The notes below the pieces were generated by a model. That model worked only from the letters and a program-made list of their open reading frames with translations. It had not been told where the DNA came from and made no database searches. Of a stretch of 64,000 nt of DNA, positions 34,801-49,981 are shown one piece after another; within the stretch, counting starts at the first letter, position 1, and each line of letters begins with the position of its first letter. The position numbers and the translations under genes were made by a program. Source of the DNA: Meandrina meandrites (lineage: Eukaryota; Cnidaria; Anthozoa; Scleractinia; Meandrinidae); assembly GCA_963693305.1 (NCBI GenBank), contig OY855905.1, forward strand, positions 45,569,395 to 45,633,394, read 5' to 3'.

Positions 34801-37800
34801 TTTTTAATCTTGCCCAGGCTTAGAACCTTACCCGACTTTGAGTAAAATACGCACATCAAAAAAACACTCTTTATCTTTATTTGGCACTTAAATCTCCTAA
34901 TGCATGAAAATGCCGTAGTTTAAGGGGAAAATGTAAATACAGTCTAATCTGTTAATTCCTTTCTTATTACAATACTAACATAACTTACACCACCAAAATT
35001 ACTTACAATATAATCTGTTAAGTACTTACCCTAAATCGCTCGCGAAGTAAAAGAAAAAAGGGAATTCCAAAGGCAATTACAAAAGGAATAAACAGAATAA
35101 TGATCTAAAGAGACAAAAAGCAAAAGAGTCATATTTACAGATAGCAATGTCACTATTATTGTGAGGCGAAAAGGCCTTGTGCCAAGTGCATCGGATTTTG
35201 GATTAAGAGGTCTGGGTTCTAGCTCTCGCATGGTTCTTCATGATGTGTTCTTTGCTAAATTTCCCAAATGTCACATTGCTTCTTTCTACCCAGGAGTATA
35301 TGTTGTGCGAGGAACCTAGCAAAAATGCCTGAATGGACTAGCATCCCATTTAGGAAGTGTTTAAGGAGGAGAGGTTACGCGCCAGCAAGCCACCAAGGTT
35401 TGAATATTTGAATGCAGGTTTGACATTTACCTAAACCTAATGCACGGAACTAGTTACTAAGAACCAGAACCGACAGTCCTACCTTAACTAACGTCCTGAT
35501 AATATTTGTCATCATTATAATATAAATACCAAACGTAGAAAATCTGTAGAGAAAATAGTAAACAACGGTGATAAACGTGTTTTGTAATAAGAAGAATAAC
35601 CTGGCCAGTCAATTAGCCGCATGGCTAATGAAATGGCATTGGGTAAGTCTTCCACTCGAAAGACCTTTTTCTATGTGAAAGACACAAGAGTTTCCTTTGT
35701 AACTACCAAACGATTGCGCTGATTATTAACTACGATGCGCTGTTTCATTATTTAAGACACTGTTCTTAGAAAGTAATCGGTCAGAAACACCTTAATTTAA
35801 ATCTTATCTCCCATCTATCCCATTCAGTGTTGTTACCAGAAAATTCCAAGTAGTTTCAACAAACAACTTATCATTAATTGCAGGTGAGGGAAAGTTAAAC
35901 TACACAATCCTTTCTTTATTTCAAGTACATCTAAAAACAACTCTCACAAACCCTTACTGCAGCATGTAAATCTTCGTTGATTAGCTGACGTTGGGTTCTT
36001 TTTTATAAATGTTAACTTGAAAAATTAATTTGAGTAATTATTTTGTTTGTTCCTAGTTCAGTGAGATTGAATGCTTACCTTCTTAGATAAAGCACAAAAA
36101 TAACCCAAGCGATAAAAATTGCTGTTGCAGCCACTGCTTTGAGACTGTAAGCAGATCCGTCTTTATTGCGATATAACGCGTTATATTGGAACATGTACAC
36201 AAGACTCGTCATGTACAAAAACCACTCCATCCAGTTATCTATCTTCAGCAGATATTTGAATTTCTGGAAGAAAAAGAAAACGCCAACAGTTATAAGATTT
36301 CTTTAGAGTGTTTAGCGTATTAATATTGCAATGAAACTCCAAGGCAAGCTCGTCTATGTAATTACGAAAGCGGTTTTTCATTTGAGTGTAAAGAAATACA
36401 GCGTACAGCAAATTACAAGAAACGCAAACAACACAATAAAATCATGAAAACGTGAATAAAGTACATGTTGTCGGATCTAAGCGCGGGAAAAACGCACATG
36501 ACCAAGCCGTGGTTGGTGTTTGGTTTAGCATCGGATTGGCTGAGTAGGCCCTGCGAAATTTTTTTAACCAATTTACATCAGCTCGTCGATTCGTTTCTCG
36601 TTACATGATTCACTGCAGTGTCTCACCTCGTCCCATATTTGAAATATTTCTTTAAGCAGGTGGAACAGGCTCATAACCACAATCGTAAAGCGTGGAATAT
36701 CCAGAAGAACATTCTTTTGCTGATTGCTGCCGTCCTCTAATAACACAGTCATTGTGGTCAGCATCACCAAGAACAGAATGTAGAATCCTAGATTCATGAC
36801 GTAAGCCTTCCAGCCCACGCTCCGCCTGAAATATAATACAGAGAGATGTGGTACTATCTCTTTCCTCTTTACTTCGAAATAAAATCATAAGTTCTAAGAT
36901 GTTTTCAGATGACTTTTCTTCTAAATTGTCTTCGAGTTTCTAATGCGATGCTATTAAAAAGTTATAATTGTAATTGGATTTCAAATTTTTAGAATATCGA
37001 ACTTGAAGATGGTACAAACAGATTTTTGAGTTTGGAGACGATGTTTGAAGAAACCGTATTGATTTTGCTTCAATTGTTGAAAAGTCGAAAAGGTAAGCAT
37101 TACCTATTTCGACACTGTATTTTTTAATTCTCGAAGCGTCGGGCGAAAGCGTGTTAACATAATGTTGCGACCTAACACCTTCTTCAACACTAATTATAAA
37201 AATTGTGTTGCTTGCTTTCTGATCGGAACTGGAATTGAATCCAAAACTCATACTAAAAATTAATCTAGTTTTTGCGAGTCTCCTAGTTCATTACGCTTAA
37301 TTTGCTTTTGAGCACTTTGTTGTCTTACCATTTTATGTTCATGATAGCTCCTGTTACAGGGTGGGACAGGCAGTTAACTCGTTTATATTTGACCATGGTC
37401 TGTAAAATAAAACAAGAAATAAAGTACGCGTGTTGTGATTGTTAAACACATTCCTTAAACCAAAGCAAACTAAGAAGAAAGAAGATACTTGGTAATGATA
37501 TAAATCCTGTTTTATTGACATAGTCCGTCTATAGTATTCAGGATTGCCCCGTGGATTTCAGAATGCCGTAGACTCGCGGAAAAGAAATGATGGACCTGAG
37601 TCCCAGGGAGTGGTATGGGGGAACTCAAGGGCAGGGAGTTACGAAAGATTTGCAGCAAAAAGGAAATGATAGATTAAAGCCCTTCCTATATACCTAAATC
37701 GATAAAACAAGCACATTCCATACCAAATGCCAAAACTGAGCAAAGTAAAAACAAAAAACATGCGAAGTTGCCACTTCAGTTTTACAGCTTCTGTTAGCGT

Positions 37801-40800
37801 GGTCTGACAACAAACTTTAGTCCCCTAAAATACATTTCTTAGAAATCGACTTATCATGTGAAAAAAATATATTGGCAATAAATTGTGACCCCAAATTACC
37901 AAAATCACCTATTTCATACTCCAGTTTTGCAATTCCCCCAAGTTTCACTTTTACCAAGCCATTCCGGCGTGAAACGTGTTTAGTTTTTCAATAGGTTAAA
38001 ATACGTTAAAATAATCATCCCTTTTAATCACGGTAAACAGATTGAACTTACATGTAAACTGTCCAGATATTTCTTCGGATCGTGTTTTCTGAGATCCGGC
38101 ATGCCTTGCAACAACATGAAGTCGTAAGTTACCTGGAGACCGGAAATGTATAGACGGTGAACTTAGTAAAAGAGTTTATCGTGATCGTCATATTCTCCTA
38201 ACGTATGATGAGGCTGTTAGGAGAATTTATGAGGGTTGTTTTCTCAATTAAACCAGGATTTTGTAAACAACGTCCGTGTTGTAAATAACGATGTCAAAAC
38301 TATTTTGACTGATTTCGTAGTGTAACTTGAAACTTACAATGGAGAACGCCTTTAACTGAGAGGAATTTTAAGCAAATTAAAATTTGTTACTAAGGAGACT
38401 TACCGAATAGTCTTCACTTTTTTCTTTATCGCCAGATTCTTCAACACATTTATCGAGAAATTTCTAAAAGATTAAACACAAAGACACCACTGGAGTATGT
38501 TCACTGACTTTGAACTAACGGAATGATTTCAAAGTTTAAGTCAATATTTTATGTTCACCTATCAGTTAGCAACAGAGAGACTTGCGTGAGTACACACGCA
38601 ACTTCTCTCACGCTTGCCATTTGTTGCGTGTTTCTTTATTTGTTTTTCTGCTAAAGGCCTTATGTACAACAGAGCACGAAGACAGGAGGTGAGGGGGTTT
38701 AGCGGCTCGATTGTATGTATGACTCGAGTTTCTTTTAGAAGACTAGTTCTTTTACATTTCTCATGTATGAATAATGACAAGTCAAGAATCTGTTTCCACT
38801 AGTCCGTATCTAAAAAAATAGGTCTGGGACGAAACCTTTTGAAGGCCAATACTACAATGACATAGAATTTCTTTTCCCCAAACTAGAGATGAGAAATCTG
38901 ATCTATACCACTTAACAAAATAAAAGTAAGACAGAGGATTTATCGTGACCAGCATTTGGTTTAAAATTAGCTACAGCAAACCTCAGCAGCCAGCGGCATC
39001 TTCATGATCAGTCGTTGTAGTTGGGTAAAACCTTCTTCGACTCGATGACACATTTCCCTCCACCTAAAAATAGTTAATTGGATACTTAGTGAGGCAAAAT
39101 TCTCATGCTGCTGCAATCGTCAGTTAAAGTTGGCTTTTCTGCTTCATCGGGTTTGGGAGAGTATGGAATTGTCTTATCAAAAAAGAAAGGTGACAACTGG
39201 GAAAAAAGGAAGTCGGACGTTGTTTCTGTGCATTTTTATATATCACATCTTGAACTTATGGCTCCAGTGGAACAAATTGAACAATTTTAGATCATGCGAC
39301 TACAGAATTTCAGGTCAAGATAAAAGAAAGCTCAGATATTTACTGCGAAAAAACAAACACGTTGATTTACCTATTTCACTCTAATTGGCTTGTATCAGTT
39401 GTATAATTCTACACACTTTTTGTTTCCTTTCGCTATTTTTGTTAGTTAAGGTGTTTCTATATTTACTTGAACATTTCATTGTGGCATCAGCACATTATAA
39501 ATTGAATTGTAACTACTAAAATTTACTCACAAAACATGTCTTGTTTCAAAATGAAATGTGTCGTTCTCTTTCTTAAAATCATTGTTAGTCTGCTCCTATC
39601 AAGATCCTTTGGAAAGTTCTACGTGCTATAAAAATACAAGTTCATGGCCTGCAGTACTTTTTTTCTGGGGGGGGGGGGGATTCTGGCAGGGGGGGGGGAT
39701 GGAAGAAGTAGTCACCATCTACTTTCGGAACTTAGCAGTATATGAAACTCATTACAACTGTCTCACCGTGTATGCTCTGCGATGCACAAAACCACCGGTT
39801 CCTTTCCAGCTTCAATTGCGACATCCAATGCATTCTGGTTGTAAGCATTGTACGTCACGTTTTGAGATTCATGGGATAGAAGATACGTCACTAACGCTGC
39901 ATGACCATTTTTAGCTGCTAGGTGCAGAGCGGTGTCCTGAGAGGGGAGTAGAAAGTTAATAAATATAAGATTTGGAATTTGGAAGCTCAATATGTAGAGT
40001 TTTACCAGTTTTCTTACTTCCTAGCTTCACCGTGCGCAGAATTGAAATGAAATAAAATGAATGACAGAAACCCTTTTGGAGAAAACACAATTCAATTAAA
40101 TCTTTCAAGTTTTTTTCTAAGGCAGGAAAACACAACAGAAGTAATAATAAGTCGAAAACAAACAAGGATGGTTACAACAGACTTGAAAATATTGGCCAAA
40201 TTTTTCAAGATGAGCCGTCAATGACAAGGCAAGGATTCGAAGCAAATACAGGTAACCGGCGCCAAGCGCGGGAAAACTTGTATAACCAGGTCCCGTTGGG
40301 TTTGAATCTGATAGGCAATAAACCAAAATAAAATATATAAACCGAATTATTTTCCACATGCAACTGAAACCCCTCTAATTGGCAATATATCTTGTTGAAA
40401 TAGCACCTAATTATTTGAAAGGCTGCTGGCCCCAAATAGTAAACATTTAACGTAAACCAACCATTGAGACAATGCTTTTCTAACCGCCAGTATAACATCA
40501 CAAAGATGAAAATTCTAACGATAACTAATTGTTTTCAGATGATAAAAAAATCACCAAAAAGGCACTAACAATTAAAAAAGGAACAAGAATGGGAAAGATT
40601 GAGACAGAAACGAACCGCCTACGACGAACTTAAAAAAATTTAAGCTAAATGTAGATACATGGTTCGCCTTTCTTCAAACATCAAGCGTCGTATAAATGAC
40701 CGTCAAGTGTCCTTCTTAATTTATCTTAGTGTTGGTCACCTGGTCAGCGTTATCTTCCACGTTAATGCAGTTAGGACTTGATGTGCAGATCAACTGAACA

Positions 40801-42446
40801 CTCTTTAGTGATCCTTTAGCTGCAGCAAAATGTAATGGAGTCCGACCATCGGTGTCCCTATGGGATAGCAATTAGGACTTATAAAAAACACTGACAGTTC
40901 CGGATCGTTTTTGTGAGACTCTTAGAGAGCATTTCAGAGAAAATTCAGGCTCTCGCGCCTCACGTGTGGAGAATTTTAACATTTTATTTTAGACTAACGC
41001 AATAAAGTATGTGTTTTAATACTGTCGCTTCGTCTGTGGTTTTATAGTGGAGCTGGGTATCTGAGATATAGCAGATCTGTTTCCCAAACAAAACCTTTGT
41101 TCCACTTTCAAGCCATCTAAACAACACATCTGGACAAAACGTTTTTATTTGTCCAAACTTACATTTTTTCAAAATGAGTAATAATTACAATGTGCTGGTC
41201 ACTACAGCGGCGTCATACATCGATCAAATAAGTCTTTTGCCAAGAACTCAAACAAGTTTATACTGGCCGGAATCGTATGAGTGTTTGAGCCACTGGGCAA
41301 AGTTGATTTGCTCAAGGCTATCTACATTAAGAACATCAGCATATTCTTACGAGATAAAACTATTTCACCTTTCTATAGTAGCTCCTCTGTCCAGCAGAAA
41401 TTTGACCACCTTGTCTTGTCCGTTAGAGGCCGCAAGATGGAGGGGCGTGTGGTCGCTTAAGTTGCCTACATTCATTAAACGAGTCTGGCGACCTTCCATA
41501 AGTTTTTTTACGATAGGAAGCCAGCCATAACTGAAAAATCAAAACGACAAGTTAAGAAAAAATTATAATAAAAATACTTATAGCTGGGAAAACTTCTCAA
41601 CTGCTGATGTTAATAATTGAGCATTGATGGGCTGTCAAAGTCCTTTCCACTAGTTAATTAGTTGCCTATTCTACTCTGAAAAATAAACAGAACTTAATTC
41701 ACTATGATACCTGGCAGCTAGGTGGAGTGGAGTTTCTAGTTTATTGTTCTTCAAACTTGGGTCTGTACCATTTTTCAGGAGTAAAAGCACACTCTGCACA
41801 AAAAGAAAAAAAAATGATGAAATTCAGGACATAAGGATTTTCAAAAATCGTCAAAACAAAGAGTAAAAAACAAATTAAAATAATACATGTTTGAAATTGG
41901 GCTGTTTTACAAACGAATACTCAATGTTAGGTTATTCAAAAGGTAAACAAACTTATAAAAGAAATTTATACTGACCTTGAGGAAGCCGCCCTGTGCAGCA
42001 TAGTGGAGAGCTGTGGCTCCTGTGCTGTCCTGCTGGTTCACAAGCTTCAGTTCCTGAACCTGTGTATCCTGTTTGAGTAGAACACATAACAGATTAAACC
42101 AGAAATAAACTGCGTATAAAAGCCTGGGGTTTCAAGACCGCATGACAACAATAATAATTAAATAGGTTTTGTTTTGATTCAGTTTTTTATGACCAAGATC
42201 AGGAGACAAGATTTATTTGCTCGTCTGAATTGGTACAAATAAGAAAGATCGTTGACAAGATTATCAGTCTTCGAATATCCCAAACGGGGAGGTTTGTGGA
42301 AACTAGACTTCGCAATTTCTTGTCAACTTCTCATTGTCGAAACGTCAATATGAGTAGCCAGTCGGTCGGTCGGTCGGTCGTCCGTCCGTCCGTCCGTCCG
42401 TCCGTCAATCAGTCAGCCAGTCAGCCAGGAGTAAGTCGATCGGTCA

Positions 42447-42484
<38 letters not shown>

Positions 42485-45400
42485 CAGCCAGTCAGTCAGT
42501 CAGTCAGTCAGTCAGTCAGTCAGTCAGTCAGTCAATCAATCAGTCAGTCAGTCCGCCTGTGGCACGTGAGGCCTGAGCAAGTTAATTTGCCAAATGGCAC
42601 GTTTTTCCTCAACAAATCCTGGAAGAACGTACCATATTCTTATGCATGAGCAAGTAAAACTTGTCATGAGAAATATTTTTTGTGCGTATTTATCTTTACC
42701 TTCAATAGCCGTTCAATAGTTCTATCCTGTCCTACGGCCCAGTGCAACGCGGTCCTCTTTTTCTCGTCCTCGCATGTGACGTCAGCTCCGCTTTCTAACA
42801 GTAGTGAGACAACCGCTGAACAGCCATGAGCCGCAGCTAAAAGTAATGGTGTGCATTTCTCGCGGTCACGTGGGTTTAAATCTACACCCTGTACAAAAAA
42901 TGTGTATATTTGTATGTTATTTCAGTACGAATAATCGAAAGGCAAAAGTTTCAGAATAGATTCGTCAGTTCTAGTCCCAAAATATTAGTGGATTCACCGA
43001 GACAGTGTAGTTTCATAATCAATCATTCAAAACTATTTTTAACATAATTTTATGGGAGTGTAGAAACTTAGGTTCGTAAGTAAGTTGATTAAACAACTTA
43101 CTGTTACGAGCTAAGTTCTTTTTATGACCATTTTCCTGATAAGATTTAATTTTGTCTTCTTTGTCCAGTTTGTGGTTTCATAGTAACGCAAGGCCGTAGG
43201 CGGGGGGGGGGGGGGATGCGATGGGTGCGTCCACATCCCCTCATGCGCCGCAAAGGTCCGCTTAATCTGAGAGGGAGGGTTAAAATGACTCTCAGAATGC
43301 AGGAAAAGTGGACTTCAACAACTTGATTTTTCAAAATTTCTCTAGGAAATCAGTATGCCCCCGGATCCCCTCTAGACGCTTATGCTTCGGTGCTCGCACC
43401 CACCCAAGCAAAATCCTGCCCACGGCCCTGTAACGCAAAGGCTTTTTGTAAGAAAATCAGGGTAGCTTAGATGGTCGTCCTTTTTATTTTCGGCCTTATT
43501 CCCAACTTTTCTTGACGGTTCAGGAAAGACGAAACCAAGGAAGATAATGAGAAAGAAGAAGGGAAATACTTTTCACTTTAATCCAAATTCCCCTGATAAA
43601 AACTAAAAAATGAATAAAAATCATAATATTCTTATGTCACACTAGCGGTGCGAGCTGTCATTTTTTTGCCACAGATCGTAAGCGCGCGAACGGAAATTGT
43701 ATGGTCGCTCAACGCTTTCATAGCCGCTCGATTTTACAGACGCTGCGTTTTCTTTTCGTCACGTATAAAAGTTAGGATATGAAAGTGACTGTTCGCAGTC
43801 TATTTTCAAATAAAACTTAGGATTAAATAAGTGATTTTTCATTATACTCACATGATCCACCAGAAATTGGACAACACTGACGTGGTTATACATCGCACAT
43901 CTGAAAGGAAAAATCAACAAACTTCGTAAACCACAGAATTCTTCGCTCCTTCTGCAACAGATTTCCATGATATTAAATTCCTTTCCAATGCTTAATAAAT
44001 TTCAATTTTTTATCGATCAAGATTTATAAATGATGCAAGAGTTAAATAAGTAGTTCGGAGTGATATTAAATATCGCTGGCCCGAGGAATCACTTCTGAAC
44101 TTCAGCCCTTGAAAAGTATATAAGCACAGGAGATGGAAAAGCTCTTTCTGACCACAGTACATTAGAATCTAACCCAAAATCGCCAGAACTGATTATTCTG
44201 TTTCACTGCTTGACCGCATTTTAAACTGTCAGTCAGCTATCTTATTAAGATTTGCCTATCTGGCAAAACAGCTTACCTGTGTAAAGGTGTCATCATTTCT
44301 TTATCCACCAAAGCGTGTTGGAAGGCAGCTGGGTCGTGCTCGTATAAACACTGAAGGATTTCCGGTGCACCAAGACGACAAGCCAGATGAATTGGAGTAC
44401 CACCATCTAACCTCTAGTTTGACAAAGATATGAAGTTGATAAAAGATAGACCAAGATAAACTTATTGATTTATGTTGCCATTTTTAGGCAAGCTTTTGAA
44501 AAAGAATGCGAACCAACTCGCTCGTTTTCAAGGCAACATTCTTGACAAAGTAACCAGTAAGGTAACAACCGCATTTTGATCGTTTGCTGTTATGGTTTTT
44601 GGAAGGCAATAACTTAACAAACCTTGACAGCTGTTACAGAACAGCCATGGTCCAAGCATAACTTGACAGCCTGAAAATATACAAGAAAGTTACTTTAAGT
44701 GATGTAGATTTTTATTCAGATTTGGATAATGGAAGAACTACATTGAGAACGGGGTGTAAGGATAGCTCGTTGCATGTCCATCAAAAACTTCTCGTATAAA
44801 AGACAAGAATTTTCGTTACCTTTAAAACGCCGCTGTCTATTGCGAGATGCAGCAGGGAACTTCCCTCAAAGTCAACACCATAGATCAGATCTAGCTTTTG
44901 TTTTGTGCTTCTCTGAACTTCGTTACCTGTGACAGAGAAAGGACGCTATTTTTAAAAGGAAAATGAAAAGTACGGGGGAAGAAAGAAGAGCTTTTTACTA
45001 AAAGTTTTAAATACTTCTTGTATTCTTCCCTGTGTCGAATTAACTTTGACTACTAACTAAGGGCCCTTTAAACAACTGCCTTTCGCTTGATTCGGAGATT
45101 TCTCCGCATGATTTTTGATTGAGTTGAAAACATAAAAAAACGTGCAAAAATTCCCGCCAGATCTAGGTATATCGTTATCGTTACTTTCGGAGACTCGCGA
45201 CTATCGGACCCGCTACTTCGGGAACTATCGTAATTTTGGAGGATTCTGTGGCTGGAGAGGAGTTTGATCATGACGTACATTTCTTGAAAAACAGTGCCAT
45301 GATATCCGCTGACCCCTTCTGAGTCGCCACACTTAGTGGAGTCATGTGATCCAGTCCCCTGGCCGTAACTTTGGCACCGCAGTCCAACTGAAGAGAAAAC

Positions 45401-48400
45401 ATACAAAGGTTGTTATGACAACATATGTTTTTATTTGTTGATCAGCAATAGCTCAAGGAATAATGTGAGAGGAGATCAGTGCAGCGGTGTTCGGGGCTTA
45501 TTAAGACGACCTGCGCTAACGGAAGCCTCCTGTAAACCTACATCATAGACAAACGCATACAAGTTAGTCATGCAGGGTGTGCAGGGTGTACCTGGCCAAC
45601 AGGCTTCCATGCTGGGTATAGTGAGAAAGATCGGAGGCGGAGCGCGTCGAGCGCGGTCTGGGTAACAAGATCTCGCTTGGGAGAGAACGGGATCGTTTTT
45701 CCGATTTCTTTGGACTCTTTCGCTCGCCGATTTTTTTAACTCTATCATCGCCATTAGGGAGTCTTTTCGCAGGCCTTTCATGGAATAACCACAGAAAAAC
45801 ACTACATTTTAAGGCGCCTTTCCTAAGTGGACACTTCGTCTGGTCCCAGAGGCGTTGCCTAATGGTCAGTGCGCTGGACATTAAGCGGTCTGGGTTCGAC
45901 GCTAACCAGGTTCTTGGGCAAGACACTCGACCTACCTGCCTCCTTCCAGGACTATAACTGTTTGGAGAACCTTACACGAAAACGCTGGTATATAAATGGT
46001 AAATATATTCTCAAACAACTAACCACTTTCACCCAAGTTCGCAACGTATTGCGAGTGCAGCACCATTTTAGTTGGTGTTAGTGGCGTGACTATATGTTTA
46101 GTGTTATTCCCCATAAAGCCTTACCAGCTTTTGACAAATTTCTAGTGCATTTCTATGTTCTAAATGAGCGGCGCTGTGCAAAGGAGTGTATTTATTTCGT
46201 CCTTCAATATTAACGTTGGTTGTCTTGTGATTCAGTAGAGCCTGCGGAAAGAACGGATGAAAACATGTCAGTTGTGACGAAAGCAAATACTGATCCACAC
46301 ATACGAGAAGTGTACACCGTGATGAAAGGCAGAGCACACCTACAAGACTTCATACACCCTTTAAGAAACTTTTCTCGCCGACGAATGTAAGAAATATAAA
46401 ATAATTACAAATTTGAAGAACATCTTACAAACGTAAAAAAATAGATTTCGAAGTACATAGTTTCGACTCTGGCCTGTTGGGAGCACTCGAAATTTCTTTT
46501 ACAAGTGTGCCAGTTTAATTTACTTTGCAAGATATTCTTCGGAGTTACATTATTTTATAATTCTCAAAAACTTCATTGAAGCCCTAACTTTACCTCCACC
46601 ATTTCCACGTTTCCAGTTCGGACCGCGGCGTGTAGCGGTGCCTCCTCCCTGTGGTCTTTAAGGTTTGGATTTGCATGGTTGTGAAGGAGATATTTCACAG
46701 TATTGACCTGTCCTGCTGATACGGCACAGTGAAGGGCACTTTTACCATAACTGTCTCTTTTATCGATGTCTGAGGAAAGACAAAAATGCAATTTATCAAT
46801 TAGCCACAAAGTTATCTACGAAAAAGAAGACGTATTTTTGTAAAGCTGTTTTCATCTTTGCAAAGGAGTGGTCGGTTGACATGAATCCTCAGATGGATCA
46901 TATTCTAGTCTGACCTTCATTCTGTTGAAGAAGTGCTCTGATCTCCTGCGTGTTTCCTTTTCTGGATAATGTGTGGAGCGTTTCCCTCTCGCTGTCGCCA
47001 TAATCCCCTGACTAAAAAGAAAACGTTCATTTTAGATACCAATAAGTTATCAAAACCCCACCATGAGAGACGGGATGGCCTAAGGCATTGGACTGTCGAT
47101 CGAGAGGACCAGGTTCGAGCCCTGACCGGGGTCACTGTGTTGTGTCCTTAGGGTCTTCTTAGACAAGACATGTAACTCTCACAGCGCTTCTCTCCACCCA
47201 GGAGTATAAATATGTACATGCGACCGAACGCGGAATCTAAAAGAAATGACGGAGGATGAGGGAGGGGGAGGGGGGGGGGGGGGGAGCTTAGATGGACTGG
47301 CGTCGTATACAGTGGAGTTGCAGTAATTCCAGTAAGTTCATAGTAAGCGTCAACTTGGAGATGACGCCTTAATGCAGAACCTTATTATCAAAACAACCAT
47401 TAAAACATGTGTGGTGATCACTAAAGGGAATTAATAAAACATATCGAGCTTGGACATTGATAGACTTTGTTAGCTAAACTGTATATTTTGATCCGGGAAA
47501 TCTGTTTAGTAGTCAAACCACAACTTGATTGTAAGGAATTCAAACTCAATCGCAAATTCACTGTTGTCGTTTATAAAGCCAACTGCCAACTGAATTAGAA
47601 ATGCAAAAACGGACAGAGATCAGAGTGTGTATGGCTCAGCTAACTAATGAATACCTTCAAAATCACCCATTAGTCATGCAACCTCTTAAATGTATGACAA
47701 GGCACGACCGACGGACATAAATGGCCTATAAAATGGGACGATTTTTTATTTCGCGCTTATTTTTCTTTTTTCCCGTTTTGCCACAAACTTTATGAATTGG
47801 AACATGCTACATCAAATATGCATTACACCAGTGAGGAAGGGTCAGGTCTTTCTAATATCATATTTTTCTCGATTTCTTTTCAAAAAAAAAATATCGATCT
47901 TTTAATTTTAGTCACATTTATGTGAAATGTTTTCCAAGCATGGGTGGTGATTACGGGACGACGTTGAATAAGAAGTCAGTTTTTTATGTAATTTACAAAC
48001 AGTATACAAGTGTGCAAAGGATTAGTCTATTGTTATGAGTGTATTAGAAACAAAACAAATTAGAAAATTGACATTTAGCTATTTCTAAAGCACAATGTCA
48101 GGTCAAATTTGAACAACAGTTTAAACTGAATTTAAGTCTGAATCAGTCACGAAAGCTCGAAAAATGTTACATGGAAAGACATCGGGTTTGAATCAGTCAC
48201 AAAGACATATGATTTGCTCTAGCTATTTAATAAGTGATTCGATGCCGGCAAAAATGGCTCTCCGTTTCCCGGCGCTGAAAAGTATAGTTGTCTAATATAC
48301 AGTCTACTGTCTTGAGACTGCACAATTCGTCAAACGAAACGACGGCTTCGGGAGAAAACACGAAGCAATCGCCTTACACAAGCAACATGGTACGAAAAAC

Positions 48401-49948
48401 GTGTTTGTCTCCGGTCGTGATTTTTAGAAAGTCTCACATGTAAAGATATAACACGTTACTTATGTAAATTATAATGTAATTTTGGATGAGAAATAACAGT
48501 GATTACCTTACACCTTGCCGGAACACAACTTTGGCATTTCATGGCTTGCAAAAAATTCTGGACAGATCATCATGAACAGAGGCAAGGGATTTGATATTTC
48601 AGCATTTCTTTTCTTTGGTTTAAACAGCAAGAGAGTAAAAACACCTGCCGATAACATGTTAATTATTTAAACCTATTATTTTGTAGATAAAGAATAATAT
48701 GTACTCCAAAAAATGTAAACGTTGTAAAGGCCGTGGATTCCAAAACAGGAAAAACGTGAAATTAATTCGTTCCTTCTTTTTTTTACCCAAAAAACCATGG
48801 CGATGGACGGATTAAGAAAATCTTAAAAATTTAAGTTTGATCTGTTATAAGTCAGAATGTCATAAACATTGATCCAATACTGAGATGAAAACCGCAGACT
48901 CGAGGTAACTTACATTTAAATTGGTTCATATTTGCTTTGATGAAAGCTAATTGGCTGAAAGCAAAGTAACCCCGATTGAAAGCCAACAGAACGAGCTGGC
49001 TGTCAAGATATTAAAATGATTCGAATCAAAACAATTTAAATTTGACATTGAAAAAGTAGTGAAACCTTGGCTAGTAGACGAATAAAACATGAGAGTCAAA
49101 CATAAGCAGTCGCCCATTCGACCAACGGACGTAAAATGGGAACAGTCTTTTTGATAAACTTCCGCTCTGAATTCGTAGTCTAGCTACACTTTGTCTAACG
49201 CAGTAAATTCAATTCTATTCTCTCTCAAAGCATTGATGCTTGACATTATCACTAATATCAAGGCAATATTTGGTGGGAATACCATATTTTAACATTATTA
49301 AGGTCCTGAGAAACGAAGGGACATGTAGCAGGGATAAAACCACAACAAAATCACAACATGTACAGGCACAATGAAATGAAGCGGGGAACAGGTTGCAGCA
49401 ACATGTCGTATGTGTTGATAATTTTCAGATGACATGTCGCTGTAGCATTCCCCGCTTACACTCTCTTGTACACGTTCTGACCTTGTCACTGGACGGGGTG
49501 GGGTGGGGGGGGAGGGGAGAGGGGCTAGGGAGGCTCCGACCCGAGGTACGGTGAAACTTGTACCCTTTCATATACCATTTTTAACAGAAAAGGTATCCCT
49601 TTCACATACATAGAGAAGGGCTTACTTACTACATCTCTTTTCTTAATTTCTGTTCGAGATATTTCAAAGGACCTTTATAAATACCAAAATGACAGCTATG
49701 TACTCATGAAATCCCTATCCTTTCATATACCTAGAGCCTGAAAAAGGGTACCCCTTGCTGGCGGAGCCTTCCCGTATAGTTCACTATAGGGATTACTGCA
49801 TGGCTGCAATATATTATGAAACTTTTTGTCGTGCGTTTTATCCATGCAAAAACCTCTGCCGACGTGCGGATATGGAGGGCAACTCTCATCGCACGTATTG
49901 ACGTTAATAAACTTATTGATTGATTGAGTGACTGACTGAATGACTGAC

Positions 49949-49981
<33 letters not shown>

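Noticed and set aside
42230..42649. 139-codon Ser/Gln/Pro-rich frame
   Set aside because: It follows a compound GTCN microsatellite within a TRPA1 intron on the opposite strand.
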